This document shows, one piece after another, positions 1 through 9,354 of a stretch of 64,000 nt of DNA. The stretch's first letter is position 1. Each line of letters starts with the position of its first letter. The DNA is from Streptomyces roseifaciens (GTDB taxonomy: Bacteria; Actinomycetota; Actinomycetes; Streptomycetales; Streptomycetaceae). The notes under the pieces are model-generated. The model was not told the origin of the DNA, did not search any database, and saw only the letters and a program-made list of their open reading frames with translations. A program made the position numbers and the translations under genes. Location of the stretch: positions 1,904,530 through 1,968,529 of the forward strand of contig NZ_LNBE01000003.1 in assembly GCF_001445655.1 (NCBI RefSeq), read 5' to 3'.

Positions 1-3000
1 ATGACGTGGGCGTTGGTCCCGCCGATGCCGAACGCGGACACCCCCGCCCGGCGCGGACTGCCGGGCGCCGGTTGCCAATCCTCGTCCCGCGTCAGCAGCC
101 GTACAGTGCCTGACGACCAGTCCACGCGAGGGGACGGCTCTTCGCAGTGCAGGATGCGCGGCAGGTGTCCGTGCTGCATCGCAAGGATGGTCTTGATGAC
201 ACCGCCGACACCGGCCGCGGCCTGGGTGTGCCCGATGTTGGACTTCAGCGCACCGAGCCACAGCGGGCGCCCGGGCGGCCGCTCCGGCCCGTACGCGCCC
301 TGCAGCGCCCGGGCCTCGACGGGGTCGCCGAGCGCGGTACCGGTGCCGTGCGTCTCGACGGTGTCGATGTCGGCCGGGGCCAGTCCGGCGTCGGCCAGTG
401 CCTGACGGATCACCTGCTGCTGGGCAGGGCCGCTGGGCGCGGTGAGACCGTTGGAGGCGCCGTCGGAGCCGACGGCCGAACCACGCAACAGGGCCAGGAC
501 CGGATGGCCGTTGCGCCGGGCATCGGAGAGACGCTCCAGCAGGACCACTCCGGCACCCTCCGCCCAGCCGGTGCCGTCGGCCGCGGCCGAGAACGGTTTG
601 CACCGGCCGTCCGGCGCCAGGCCGCGCAGCCTGCTGAACGCGACGAAGGGCGCCGGGGTGGCCATCACCGTGACGCCGCCGGCCACCGCCAGCGAGCACT
701 CGCCCGACCGCAGGGCCTGTGCCGCCCAGTGCATCGCCACCAGGGACGACGAACAGGCGGTGTCGACCGTGACGGCGGGCCCGTGCAGCCCCAGGGCGTA
801 CGCGATACGGCCCGATGCCACGCTGCCGGTCGAACCCAGCGCGAGGTGCGCCTCGAGCGCGTGCGGCCCGCGGTGCAGGAGGCGGCCTGCGTAGTCGTCG
901 TGCATCACGCCGACGAAGACGCCGGTGTCGCTGCCGCGCAGCTCCGCCGGGTCGATGCCCGCCCGCTCACAGAGCTCCCAGGTGGTCTCCAGCAGCAGCC
1001 GCTGCTGCGGATCGGTGGCCAGCGCTTCCCGCGGGGACATCCCGAAGAAGGACGCGTCGAAGTCGGCCGCCCGGCGCAGGAAGCCGCCGCGGCGGGTGAC
1101 GGACGCGCCGAGCCGGTCGGGGTCGGGGTCGAAGAGGTTCTCCGGGTCCCAGCCGCGGTCGGCGGGGAGGTCCGAGGTCGCGTCGACCCCGTCCACGAGC
1201 AACTGCCACAGCTCCTCGGGGGATGCCACGTCGTCGCCGGATCCCGGAAACCGGCACGCCATCGAGACGATGGCGACCGGATCCTCGGACGCCCTGCGCG
1301 TCGCTCCGCCGGGCGTACGGGCTGCCGGGGCACGGCCGCCGAGCAGTGCGGAGTGCAGGAACTCCGCCACGGCGCCGGGCGTCGGGTGGTCGAACACCAG
1401 GGTCGCCGGCAGCTCCAGCCCCGTGTCCGCGCCGAGCCGGTCGCGCAGCAGTACGCCTCCGAGGGAGGTGATGCCGGAGGCGCTGAAGGGACGCCCCGGT
1501 TCCAGCCCCTGCTCCTGTCCCTGTCCCTGCTCCTGTCCCTGTCCCTGCTCCTGCTCCTGTCCCTGCTCCGGTTCCGGCACGCCACCGGCGTCCGCCGCCC
1601 GGGCGAGGACGAGGCGCAGCAGGGTGTCGTGGCGGTCGGACGCAGGCAGGGAGAGGAGCCGCCTGCGCAGGGCGGTCGCGGCGTCCTCGCGCGCCGCCGC
1701 GAGCCGTTCGGTCAGCTGCCGCGCCAGCGCTGGGCGGTCGGTCTTGCCGGAGGGGGTACGGGGTACGGAGCCGGTCTCGTACACCTCGTCGGGCACTTTG
1801 AAGCCCGACAGCCGCTCCCGGCACACGGCGCGAACCCGGCTGGCGTCGACGCCGTGCGGCCCGGGCACCACGAAGGCGACCGGCACTTCGCCCAGCACGT
1901 CGTGCGGCCTGCCCACGACTGCCGCGTCCGCGACGCCGGGGCAGCCGAGCAGCACGTGCTCGACCTCGACCGGGTTGACGTTCTCGCCCCCGCGGATGAT
2001 CAGCTCCTTGACCCGGCCGGTGACCAGCAGCCGGCCGCCGTGCGTGCGGCGCCCGAGATCCCCGGTGCGGTACCAGCCGTCCCTGAACGCCCGTGCGGTG
2101 TCGTCCGGGCGGTTGTGATACCCGATCATCAGGTTCGGACCGCGGACCCAGATCTCCCCTTCCGCCCCGTCGGCGACCTCATCGACACCGTTGGGACCAC
2201 CGCCGGGACCACCGCCGGGATCACTGTTGGGACAGGTCAGCCGCACCTCGACACCGGGCACGGGCAGAGAGCCGGGACCGTCGTCCCGGGGGTCGCCGGG
2301 CCGGTCGACCGCGATCTTCCCGCACGTCTCGGTGCTGCCGTAGCCGTCGAGCAACCGGGCACCCAGCAGCTCCTCGACGTCCGCCCGCAGCGCCGGGGGA
2401 CACGGCGCGCCCGCGGTGACGCACAGCCGTACGCCGGACGGTTGCCGCGGCTGCGGCGCGCTGCGCAGCGCCTCCGTGAGCAGGTGGTACGTCGCCGGTA
2501 CTCCTGCCACGACCGTGCACGACTGCTCGGCGAGCGCCTGCGCGACGCTCGCGCCCCGGTCGAGGAGGCGGGCGCTCGCCCCCACGGAGAGAACCCCGAG
2601 CAGGCACAGCGAGTGCGCGTAGGCGTGGAACATGGGCAGCGGCCACAGCAGCCGGTCCTCCCGCTCCAGCCCCCACAGCGGGACGTAGGCCGCCGCCACC
2701 GACCACAGTGCGGTGCGCTGGCTGGAGACGACGCCCTTGCTCCGCCCGGTGGTCCCCGAGGTGTAGAGGATCCAGGCGGGCTCGTCCAGGCCGAGGTCGT
2801 CCCGGGGCGCCCGTCCCGGATCCGTCCCGGCCAGCCGCTCGAAGGCGTACGTGCCTGGGGGCGCCCCGTCCGGCACGGGGGTCGTACCTGCCACCACGAT
2901 CCGGGTGCGCAGGCGCGGTGGTGCGGCCCCCTTTGGCCTGGCGGCGGCCGGGGACGGCTCGGCGAGTGGGGATTGCTCGACGAGCGGGGGCCTCCCGGCT

Positions 3001-3380
3001 ACCGGGGGCCTCCCGGCTACCGGGGGCGGCCCGGCCCACTCGGTGATCACCGCGACTGCCCCGCTGTCGTCGAGGAAGTGCGCCAGCTCCGCGTCCGCCG
3101 CCCCGGGATCGAGCAGAACGCCGACGGCCCCCGCCCGCAGGACCGCGAGGAACCCTTCCACCATCTCGACCCGGCTGCCCAGGTGGAGGGCCACTCGGTC
3201 GCCCCGCCGCACCCCCAGCCGCGCCAGGTGACCCGCCAGCCGCGCGGTCCGTTCCTCCAGCTCCCCGTAGGTGACGCTCCGCCGCGCGTCCTGGAAAGCG
3301 GTCTTGTCCGCCATCTGCGCCGCATGCGCCTTGAGCGCCTCGGGCAGCGCACGGATCAACTCGCCATGGATCTCCGCCAT
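1..3380 (-). CDS. Type I polyketide synthase, loading AMP-ligase/ACP/KS part (3' end outside window)
   Basis: This is the N-terminal 1,126 codons of a modular PKS. Domains in order: an adenylate-forming ligase (about residues 1-540; P-loop [30 protein letters not shown], and a PSGKT lysine region), an acyl carrier protein (about 580-680; the phosphopantetheine site reads GITSL instead of the usual GxDSL), and a ketosynthase (from about 700; DTACSSSL active-site Cys, [11 protein letters not shown]is, KSNIGH His). The order suggests a loading module that activates a free carboxylic acid and passes it to the first KS. The start ATG at 3380 follows a GGAGGGG ribosome site. Between ligase and ACP is a Gln/Glu/Gly linker encoded by a short tandem repeat. 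The starter acid cannot be told from this; domain calls are firm. Confidence 0.9.
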   Translation of the reverse strand, partial: MAEIHGELIRALPEALKAHAAQMADKTAFQDARRSVTYGELEERTARLAGHLARLGVRRGDRVALHLGSRVEMVEGFLAVLRAGAVGVLLDPGAADAELAHFLDDSGAVAVITEWAGPPPVAGRPPVAGRPPLVEQSPLAEPSPAAARPKGAAPPRLRTRIVVAGTTPVPDGAPPGTYAFERLAGTDPGRAPRDDLGLDEPAWILYTSGTTGRSKGVVSSQRTALWSVAAAYVPLWGLEREDRLLWPLPMFHAYAHSLCLLGVLSVGASARLLDRGASVAQALAEQSCTVVAGVPATYHLLTEALRSAPQPRQPSGVRLCVTAGAPCPPALRADVEELLGARLLDGYGSTETCGKIAVDRPGDPRDDGPGSLPVPGVEVRLTCPNSDPGGGPGGGPNGVDEVADGAEGEIWVRGPNLMIGYHNRPDDTARAFRDGWYRTGDLGRRTHGGRLLVTGRVKELIIRGGENVNPVEVEHVLLGCPGVADAAVVGRPHDVLGEVPVAFVVPGPHGVDASRVRAVCRERLSGFKVPDEVYETGSVPRTPSGKTDRPALARQLTERLAAAREDAATALRRRLLSLPASDRHDTLLRLVLARAADAGGVPEPEQGQEQEQGQGQEQGQGQEQGLEPGRPFSASGITSLGGVLLRDRLGADTGLELPATLVFDHPTPGAVAEFLHSALLGGRAPAARTPGGATRRASEDPVAIVSMACRFPGSGDDVASPEELWQLLVDGVDATSDLPADRGWDPENLFDPDPDRLGASVTRRGGFLRRAADFDASFFGMSPREALATDPQQRLLLETTWELCERAGIDPAELRGSDTGVFVGVMHDDYAGRLLHRGPHALEAHLALGSTGSVASGRIAYALGLHGPAVTVDTACSSSLVAMHWAAQALRSGECSLAVAGGVTVMATPAPFVAFSRLRGLAPDGRCKPFSAAADGTGWAEGAGVVLLERLSDARRNGHPVLALLRGSAVGSDGASNGLTAPSGPAQQQVIRQALADAGLAPADIDTVETHGTGTALGDPVEARALQGAYGPERPPGRPLWLGALKSNIGHTQAAAGVGGVIKTILAMQHGHLPRILHCEEPSPRVDWSSGTVRLLTRDEDWQPAPGSPRRAGVSAFGIGGTNAHV
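1503..1572. repeat. Microsatellite encoding a Q/E/G linker in the PKS
   Basis: Near-perfect tandem six-base units (ctgctc, ctgtcc variants) encode a run of QE and QG dipeptides just upstream of the ACP helix I. Such in-frame repeats are prone to length change and here would only alter linker length. Confidence 0.8.
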
Positions 3381-3525
3381 CCCCCACCCCTCCGGCCACG
3401 GGGCGAAGGACAGCGCGCCCGCTCGCACACCGTACCGAGTGCCCAGGCCAGAACTCAGGGGTGAGCGGCCCCCCGGGCGGACCACGGGCCGCGCCATGTC
3501 CGGATGATCTGCATATCGTGACCGC

Positions 3526-4635
3526 ATGGGTCGTGACCCCATGGGCGAAGAGAGCGGCGCCGGCACTCCCGACGGCCCCGCTCGCCCCGCCGACCCCACC
3601 GGCAGGCGGCATCGCGCCCGTCACTGCTGGTCGGCGTTCCGTCGCTCGCCGTTCTTCCCCGCCACCGTGCTCGTGCTCATCGTGGCCGCGGCCGCCGGGC
3701 TCTTCGCGGGCTCCTACACCTACGCCATGGCCAATCCGACCCCGCACAACATCCCCACCGCCGTCACCGGGGTCCCCGTGTCCGAGATCAAAAGGGCCGA
3801 ATTCGTCCAGGGCATGGAACGGGCGCTGGGAGCCGAGCTCCGGCTGCGTCACTTCGCCACCTACGAGGAGGCCCGGAACGCGGTCGAGGACCAGCAGGTC
3901 TACGCCATCCTCCAGGACCGCCACCACGCGGCCGAGCTGGACGTCTCCGGAGCCTCCGGTGCCACCGTCGCCCAGCTGCTGACCGAGACCGCGCCCCAGG
4001 TCGGGAGGGAGATCGGCATCCCCGTGGCCGTGCGGGACGTCAATCCCCTCCAGAAGGGCGACCCGCGCGGCCTCGCGCTCTTCTACATCACCCTGGCGTC
4101 GGTCATCGTCGGCTTCGTCGGGGCCATCCAGCTGAGCGTCCACGCGCGCGAGCTCGATCCGGCCGAACGCATCGCCTTCACCGCCGCCTATTCCGTGCTG
4201 GGCGGCTTCACCATCGCCGCGATCGTGGACTGGGGGCTGGACGCGGTGCGGCTGCCGTTCGCGGAGTCCTGGCTGATCCTGGCGCTGACCATGTTCACCT
4301 CGGGCATGGTCTTCACGATGTTCAACGCGATCTTCGGGCGGTGGGCCATGCTGCCCACCTGGGGTCTGATGGTCCTGCTGGGCAATCCGTCCTCCGGCGG
4401 CGCCGTTTCCTGGCCCCTGCTGCCCTCACTCCTCGGCGAGATCGGCCGCTGGCTGCCGCCGGGGGCCTCCGTGAACGCTCAGCACACGGCCGTCTACTTC
4501 CGGCAGCACCAGCACTTCTTCCCGTTCGCCGTGCTGATCGCCTGGGCCGCCCTTTCCTGCACGGTCTTCTGGATCTGGCGGCACCGCCACCCCGGCGGAC
4601 GCGAAACGGCGGGGGCGACCGCAGCCGCGAGCTGA
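3526..4635 (+). CDS. Multi-pass membrane protein resembling ABC-2 / YhgE-Pip (DUF3533-like) proteins
   Basis: The 369-aa product has one N-terminal membrane helix (about 40-65), an extracytoplasmic domain of about 130 residues that includes an HNIPTAVTG stretch, and a block of four or five helices in the second half (about 185-350). That layout is typical of YhgE/Pip-related and ABC-2 permease-like proteins of actinobacteria, which usually lack their own ATPase gene. No Shine-Dalgarno sequence precedes the ATG at 3526, and a TATCGT hexamer lies six bases upstream, so the transcript could be leaderless; a second ATG at 3541 is possible. It stands alone, divergent from the PKS gene. Substrate unknown. 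Confidence 0.65.
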   Translation: MGRDPMGEESGAGTPDGPARPADPTGRRHRARHCWSAFRRSPFFPATVLVLIVAAAAGLFAGSYTYAMANPTPHNIPTAVTGVPVSEIKRAEFVQGMERALGAELRLRHFATYEEARNAVEDQQVYAILQDRHHAAELDVSGASGATVAQLLTETAPQVGREIGIPVAVRDVNPLQKGDPRGLALFYITLASVIVGFVGAIQLSVHARELDPAERIAFTAAYSVLGGFTIAAIVDWGLDAVRLPFAESWLILALTMFTSGMVFTMFNAIFGRWAMLPTWGLMVLLGNPSSGGAVSWPLLPSLLGEIGRWLPPGASVNAQHTAVYFRQHQHFFPFAVLIAWAALSCTVFWIWRHRHPGGRETAGATAAAS

Positions 4636-4652
4636 ACCGCCCCGCATTTCTC

Positions 4653-5204
4653 CTGACGCTGTGCGTATTCGCGCTTGCTTTGTGTTGTTTCGGGGGTGGT
4701 GGCGTGTGAGGCCGCGCATGAGGCCTGGATCACTTACGAAATGTGTTAGTAAGAAGTGCGGCGGAATCCGGGGGCGGTGCCGCTATTTCCGTGCCGGGCA
4801 ATGAACGGTCGTAGTAGGTCACAGCCCTTGTCAGGGGTTTTCGTCGCCGCTAACAATTACGGGGTCGCTGGGCGCCGTCGACCGAGAAACGGCGCTTGAT
4901 TTCTGCGCCGCTTCAGGGCCGGGCGACATCCGCGATTGGAAGGTTCAGCTCACTCATGCGCTCCACCGTCTCCGCTTATGCCCGTCTGCCGAAGATTCAC
5001 AAGTTCTCCGTTGCCGGTATTGCCGCGACCGGTGCCGCTGTCGTCGCGGTGGCCGTCGCTCCGCACGCTTTCGCCGCTGATGCGGCTCCGGCTGCTGCGG
5101 TGAAGCCGGTGGCGTGGAGTGCCGAGGCTTTCGGTGAGACGCAGCAGGCCGAGCTGGACAAGCACGTCGATGCTGCCGCCAAGGCCGGCGCGGAGGCTGC
5201 TGCG
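4653..5204 (+). repeat. 552-base direct repeat, copy 1 (promoter and 5' half of SLT gene)
   Basis: Positions 4653-5204 recur at 54586-55137 in the same orientation with only one difference noticed (C at 4667, T in the other copy). The unit covers the whole upstream region and the first 83 codons of the SLT gene. No transposase or terminal inverted repeats accompany it. Confidence 0.95.
4828..4856 (+). promoter_or_regulatory. Candidate vegetative promoter of the SLT gene
   Basis: TTGTCA at 4828-4833 is followed after 17 bases by TAACAA at 4851-4856, a reasonable HrdB-type match about 100 bases before the ATG at 4956. The long upstream region is strikingly less GC-rich than the flanks and is fully conserved in the second copy. 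I looked for a ydaO (cyclic di-AMP) riboswitch, common before such genes in Streptomyces, and did not find its conserved core. Confidence 0.4.
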
Positions 5205-5648
5205 AAGGTGAAGGTGGACCAGGAGCGCACGGAGAAGCAGGCTGCCAACCGTTCCACCGAGCGCAAGGCCATCGCCGCCAAGCCCGCCGCCCCGGCGAAG
5301 CCCGCTGCTCCGGCGAAGAAGGCGTATGCCGAGAATCTTGAGGGCTGGATCAGTGAGTCCCTGGACATTCTGCGGGCGAAGGGTATTCCGGCTTCGTACG
5401 ACGGCATCAAGCGCAACATCATGCGTGAGTCGACCGGTAACCCGCGTGCGATCAACGACTGGGACATCAACGCTGTGAACGGTGTTCCGTCGAAGGGTCT
5501 GCTGCAGATGATCGACCCGACGTTCAAGGCGTACCACGTCGAGGGCACGTCCTGGGACATCTACGACCCGGTCGCCAACATCACTGCTGCGTGCAACTAC
5601 GCCGCCGACAAGTACGGCTCGATGGACAACGTCAACTCCGCTTACTGA
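4956..5648 (+). CDS. Secreted transglycosylase SLT-domain protein (cell-wall hydrolase type)
   Basis: A 230-aa secreted protein. A long actinobacterial leader (residues 1-40, helix VAGIAATGAAVVAVAVAP, ending AFAAD) is followed by an Ala/Lys/Glu-rich linker (about 45-125) and a soluble lytic transglycosylase-like domain (about 128-230) with the catalytic-Glu context IMRESTGNPRAIN and the SKGLLQMIDPTF motif. Such proteins cleave peptidoglycan glycan strands during growth or germination. The ATG at 4956 follows GGAAGG by 12 bases; a TTG at 4896 would extend the frame but is unlikely. The gene stands alone with a strong terminator. Its promoter and 5' half are duplicated 50 kb away in a scrambled locus. 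Confidence 0.88.
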   Translation: MRSTVSAYARLPKIHKFSVAGIAATGAAVVAVAVAPHAFAADAAPAAAVKPVAWSAEAFGETQQAELDKHVDAAAKAGAEAAAKVKVDQERTEKQAANRSTERKAIAAKPAAPAKPAAPAKKAYAENLEGWISESLDILRAKGIPASYDGIKRNIMRESTGNPRAINDWDINAVNGVPSKGLLQMIDPTFKAYHVEGTSWDIYDPVANITAACNYAADKYGSMDNVNSAY

Positions 5649-5682
5649 TCAGCACCGATCAGCACGGATCAGCACGGATCAA
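5647..5682. repeat. Tandem 10-base repeat after the SLT gene
   Basis: Almost four copies of gatcagcacg/c follow one another, the first overlapping the SLT stop codon. No function seen. Confidence 0.8.
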
Positions 5683-5713
5683 CGCACAACTTCAGCATCA
5701 CCCCGCACTCCGC

Positions 5714-5758
5714 CGAGGGCGGTGGCACCCCGTACCAACGGGGACGCCACCGCCCTCG
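5714..5758. terminator. Large hairpin terminator of the SLT gene
   Basis: A perfect 13-bp outer stem (5714-5726 with 5746-5758) encloses a second CCCCG/CGGGG stem with a five-base loop. There is no T tract, as is common in Streptomyces. The same hairpin recurs at about 55988-56040. Confidence 0.8.
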
Positions 5759-5851
5759 CCGCATACCCGGGGTCCCCGTGACCCGGGAGGAATGGACGGG
5801 CCAAGATGAGGTAGCCGGAAAGCAAAGACGTTCGAACGCTGGAGGGACACG

Positions 5852-6400
5852 ATGTTAAGGAGCACCTTGCGCAGGACAGCGGCCACGGCCGTGGCGATAG
5901 CGGCGACGGCCGCAACCGTCGCCGCCCTCGGCGGTGCGGCAACCGCCTCGGCCGCCCCGGCCGCCGGGCGGACGCCTACCTGCGACGTATCCGGCCTGCG
6001 GGCCTCACTGTCCGACAAGGGAGGCCATCAGCACGGCATGTCCCACGAAGGCACCGTGCTGGTGCTCACGAACACCTCCGGCCGTACCTGCGCACTGCGC
6101 GGCTACCCCGGCCTGCAGCTCGAGGACACCCAGCACAAGGCCGTCGGCACGAGCACCTCCTGGGGAAGCACCTACTTCGTCCCCGACCCCGGCAAGAGCA
6201 CCCTCCTCCTGCAGCCCGGCGGTTCCGCAGAAGCCGCTCTGGCATGGGCTCACGCCGACGCCCCGCGGATGGTGAAGGCCGGCTATCTGCGCATCACGCC
6301 TCCGGCATCCCGCGGCCACCTGACGATCCCGTTCGAGAAGACGGTGACCAACGGAGATCTCTCCGTCACCGCGTTCACGGGCAGCATCACCGTGTCCTGA
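5852..6400 (+). CDS. Secreted DUF4232-domain protein
   Basis: The 182-aa product has a signal peptide (residues 1-35, ending ASAAP) and one DUF4232 domain (about 42-180), with the family's paired cysteines (CDVSGL and CALRGYPGLQL) and an LVLTNTSGRTC strand. DUF4232 proteins are common exported proteins or lipoproteins of Streptomyces with no established role. CTGGAGGGACACG precedes the ATG. It is monocistronic and faces the deiminase gene. Confidence 0.85.
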   Translation: MLRSTLRRTAATAVAIAATAATVAALGGAATASAAPAAGRTPTCDVSGLRASLSDKGGHQHGMSHEGTVLVLTNTSGRTCALRGYPGLQLEDTQHKAVGTSTSWGSTYFVPDPGKSTLLLQPGGSAEAALAWAHADAPRMVKAGYLRITPPASRGHLTIPFEKTVTNGDLSVTAFTGSITVS

Positions 6401-6480
6401 CGCTTCCCGGCGGAGCAGCCGGTCCCGCTGCCCGGACGGAACCGGGCAGCGCGCCGCCCTCGGCCGCCGGCCATGAGCCA

Positions 6481-8265
6481 TTACGTGATCTCGCGGAGGG
6501 CGTTCGTGGCGCAGTGCACTTCGCCGCCGCCGAGGTGCGCCCAGGAGAAGTTCTCCACCCAGTGCACCCGCACGCCGCCTCCGGCCAGGGCACGTTCGGT
6601 CTCGGCGCGGAAGAGGTCACGTCCGGCGACCCGCGGGCCGTGCGGGGTGGGGGCGGCGAAGTCGCGGGCGGTCAGGGACAGCCCGTTGGCGAGGGCGGGG
6701 GAGAGGGCCATGTGGCGACGCGGCTGCCCCTCGCCCGATTCGACCCTGTAGTAGAGGACCGGGAGGCGGACGATCTCCTGCGGCTTCAGCCCGGTCTCCC
6801 GCAGCAGGACCGCGAGTTGCCCGTCGATGTGCCGGGCAGCGTCCTCGTTGTCACCGGCGTGCCGCTCGTAGCGGAGGAGCTCGTCGACGGTCGGCTTGGC
6901 CTCCGCGACCGTGTCGGCGAAGAGGCGCTGACCGCCCTCACCCGCCTGCTGGGCCTGTTCGAGCAGGGCCACGGCCTTGCGGGGGTCGGAGACTGCGAGC
7001 GTCCAGCCGCGCGCATTGTTCGCCCGTACGACGTGGACGGTCTCGTCGACGTGGCCGACCAGCAGCCAGGACGTGTCCAGCACCACCGCGGGCTGCTGCC
7101 CCTGGGCGTTCAGCATGCCGACGAACGACGGGTCGGGACGGCGGTCGGCGCTGCTGCCGTAGAGAACCCGGCCCTGCGGATGCCCGGCGTACGGCGGCAG
7201 GGACTCGAAGTTGCCCGTGAAGTTCAGCAGTTCGTCGACGTTCTTCTCGCGGCGGGACGTGGGCGTGTACTGCTGAACCACGCCGACATCGGGACCGCGC
7301 AGGTCACGGTAGAGGAGCCGTCCGGCGCGGCGGAGGCTCGCGGTGCGGCCGTCGGCGGACGTCCAGTAGTTGGGGGAGCGCAGCAGGATGCGCAGCGTCT
7401 GCCGGCCGTGGGGCGTCGTCCTCGTGACGTAACCGGGCTCGGCGATGTCCTGGCGCCAGATGTCCTTCCACCACTGCGCGGTGCCGGGCTGGAACCGCAC
7501 GTCGCTCTCGGGAAGGCCGGACTCCCTCGCGGCTTTGCGCAGGGAGTCCGCGAATTCCTGCCACTGGCCGGGAGGCCGCGTCGCGGCGGGGACCTCGACG
7601 GGCTGCCCCTCGCCCGGACCCGGAGCGGCGGCGAAGACGTGCTGCGCGCGCTGCAGGTCGTGCTGCAGGAGCACCGGCGCCACGTGCAGCCCCGCCCGGG
7701 CCGTCCGTGTGATGCCGTGCTGCGTGACGGACAGCGTCACCTCGATCCGGCCGTCCCACCGCTTGCGGTCACGCACGATGTCGCGGCCCTCGACAGCCAG
7801 CCGCACCCCGCGCCGCAGCTCTTCGGCGCTCAACCGTCCGTCGGCGCCCAGCGATACGTACTTCCCGTCGCGCATCACGAAAATGCGCGCGTAGGGGCTC
7901 TGGGCGGCGGGCAGCGAGACCCGGCCGCCGGCTCGGCCGCTCACGGCTATGGGCGGCACCCTCAGCGGGGTGAGGTCCTTGGCATCGGCTGCGCCGTTGA
8001 CCACCTCATCCGCGGCGTCGTTGCAGGCGGCGAGCCGCTCGTCGACGGCCACGTCCAGCCGGTCCAGGTCGCCGGGGCGCAGGGAGCAGCGCCGGGCGTC
8101 GTCGTCGAGATTCGGCAGTACGGTCGTGCCCTCGGGCGTGCGCAGCTCGGGCTGGGCGGGCACGGCGGAGGCCTGGGCGCCGGCGGGGGAGATCAGCGTG
8201 GCGACGACGGCCGCACAGGCCAGCACGCCGGCCACGGACGCGCGCCTGGTCAGTGGTCTTTTCAT
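6481..8265 (-). CDS. Secreted protein-arginine deiminase (PAD)-family enzyme
   Basis: A 594-aa exported protein with a signal peptide (1-34) and the PAD catalytic domain (about 240-594). Residues matching the PAD active site are present in order: Asp273 (WRQDIAEPGY), His405 and Asp407 (WLLVGHVDE) and Cys585 near the C-terminus (GGEVHCATN), with spacings close to those of animal PAD4 (Asp350, His471, Asp473, Cys645). PADs convert peptidyl-arginine to citrulline, usually calcium dependent. The N-terminal 200 residues resemble the beta-rich non-catalytic part. It lies downstream of an LppU-like gene but is separated from it by two terminators. Alternative: a related guanidino-modifying enzyme, but the motif set favours PAD strongly. 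Confidence 0.88.
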   Translation of the reverse strand: MKRPLTRRASVAGVLACAAVVATLISPAGAQASAVPAQPELRTPEGTTVLPNLDDDARRCSLRPGDLDRLDVAVDERLAACNDAADEVVNGAADAKDLTPLRVPPIAVSGRAGGRVSLPAAQSPYARIFVMRDGKYVSLGADGRLSAEELRRGVRLAVEGRDIVRDRKRWDGRIEVTLSVTQHGITRTARAGLHVAPVLLQHDLQRAQHVFAAAPGPGEGQPVEVPAATRPPGQWQEFADSLRKAARESGLPESDVRFQPGTAQWWKDIWRQDIAEPGYVTRTTPHGRQTLRILLRSPNYWTSADGRTASLRRAGRLLYRDLRGPDVGVVQQYTPTSRREKNVDELLNFTGNFESLPPYAGHPQGRVLYGSSADRRPDPSFVGMLNAQGQQPAVVLDTSWLLVGHVDETVHVVRANNARGWTLAVSDPRKAVALLEQAQQAGEGGQRLFADTVAEAKPTVDELLRYERHAGDNEDAARHIDGQLAVLLRETGLKPQEIVRLPVLYYRVESGEGQPRRHMALSPALANGLSLTARDFAAPTPHGPRVAGRDLFRAETERALAGGGVRVHWVENFSWAHLGGGEVHCATNALREIT

Positions 8266-8350
8266 GCCTTCACTGTCGCGCCGCCGGGCCTCACCTCACA
8301 TCGGCCACCGGGTGGAACTCCGGTTGCATCCTTCGATCCAGCCCAGGGTG

Positions 8351-8380
8351 GAGCTTCTCCACTCACAGGTGGAGAAGCTC
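8351..8380 (-). terminator. Terminator hairpin (second of two after the LppU-like gene)
   Basis: A perfect 12-bp stem, 8351-8362 with 8369-8380, and a six-base loop. It lies immediately beyond another strong hairpin, so transcription from the LppU-like gene should not enter the deiminase gene. Confidence 0.75.
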
Positions 8381-8383
8381 CGC

Positions 8384-8416
8384 CGTGGAGCCCCGGAGAT
8401 GAAACGGGGCTCCACG
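8384..8416 (-). terminator. Terminator hairpin (first of two after the LppU-like gene)
   Basis: A perfect 12-bp stem, 8384-8395 with 8405-8416, with a nine-base loop, 27 bases past the LppU-like stop codon. Confidence 0.78.
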
Positions 8417-8442
8417 CTTTCGCGGTGCTGGAAGGCCGGGCT

Positions 8443-8934
8443 TCAGACCTTGTTGAAGCACAGCGTGTAGTCGACGCCACGACTGACGGAGTACTGGATG
8501 CCGTAGTCGAAGGACGGCCCGCATTTCTTGTCGGGCCCGTACAGCTTCTCGCCCATCTTGTACTCGGCCTGACCGGAGCCGCAGTCGACGACTTCGGGGA
8601 CCGGCTTGCCCTTGGGGTCCTGGATTTTGACGCAGTCGCCGATCCCCGGGTTGTACTTCTTGTTCGCCTCGGCCTCCGCGGCCCGTGAGGCCTCCTCCTT
8701 GGCCTTGCCGCCGTTGGGGTTGGTGTTGTAATCCCACACGTACCAGGCTCCGCCGCCGAATATCGCCAGGACGATGAAGGCGGCGATCGCTCCCTGCAGC
8801 GGACTCCCCTGCCGCTGCCGGGGTCCCCGCTGCGGTTGCGGTTGCGGTTGGGGCTGCGGCTGCGGGTATCCGTGGGGAGCCTGCGGATAACCGTGCGGCG
8901 GCTGGTTCTGATAGGGCGGCGGCGGTGCGGACAT
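8443..8934 (-). CDS. LppU/SCO3897-like membrane-anchored protein
   Basis: The 163-aa product has a Pro/Gln/Tyr-rich cytoplasmic N-terminus (PQ dipeptide run, residues about 5-45), one membrane helix (about 52-70, GAIAAFIVLAIFGGGAWYV) and an extracytoplasmic domain with four cysteines (GDCVKIQ, VDCGSG, KKCGPS, LCFNKV), the pattern of LppU/SCO3897-type proteins. Function unknown in the family. I prefer the ATG at 8934 (MSAPPPP) to an upstream one at 8976, because GGGGAAG precedes it and Pro-rich starts are typical here. Confidence 0.75.
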   Translation of the reverse strand: MSAPPPPYQNQPPHGYPQAPHGYPQPQPQPQPQPQRGPRQRQGSPLQGAIAAFIVLAIFGGGAWYVWDYNTNPNGGKAKEEASRAAEAEANKKYNPGIGDCVKIQDPKGKPVPEVVDCGSGQAEYKMGEKLYGPDKKCGPSFDYGIQYSVSRGVDYTLCFNKV

Positions 8935-9354
8935 GCTGGAGCTTCCCCGTCGTTGACTGCGAAGAACGAAGATCAACCTGTTGTTGACCGGTGAAGGTTA
9001 CCTTCCGGAATCTCACCGTCAATCGGCAGTCCTGGCCCGTGACATCAAGCGTCATCCTTTGAGTCTCGATGTGACGTTACGTCCTTGCCGCACGCTTTCC
9101 TTCGGGGATTTCCGCTTGGAACCCGCCACGAGCCCCGCCACGAGACCCGCCATGGAACCCGCCTTGGTACCCACCCCCCGAACGGAGGTCCGGTCCTGCC
9201 TCTTGTCTCCGGTGCTGGTGGTGCAGGCAGACATGCCGCATGCCGGATTTGCCGTATAGAGACTTCAGTGGCATTTTCGTTCTGTTTGTGGATCTGTCTG
9301 GCGGGCAGCTTGGCAGCGGAACCTTCCGGCGATGGGCGGGGGATGGCGGTAGTG
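8935..9354. other. Intergenic region with no convincing gene
   Basis: This 420-base stretch between divergent genes holds short degenerate repeats (a/cacgag..cccgcc units near 9127-9165) and is less GC-rich near 9260-9300. Open frames crossing it lack ribosome sites and family resemblance; it probably carries the promoters of both neighbours. Confidence 0.5.

Noticed and set aside
147..3464. Long plus-strand open frame of 1,105 codons
   Set aside because: It is the antisense shadow of the PKS gene; the minus strand shows ligase, ACP and KS motifs in order.
4653..4955. Cyclic di-AMP (ydaO) riboswitch before the SLT gene
   Set aside because: Such switches are common before cell-wall hydrolase genes in Streptomyces, but the conserved GCTAACC-type core and pseudoknot blocks are not found here; only a loose GCTAAC match exists.
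9085..9354. N-terminal extension of the HNH lipoprotein
   Set aside because: It would bury the signal peptide and lipobox 90 residues inside the protein.
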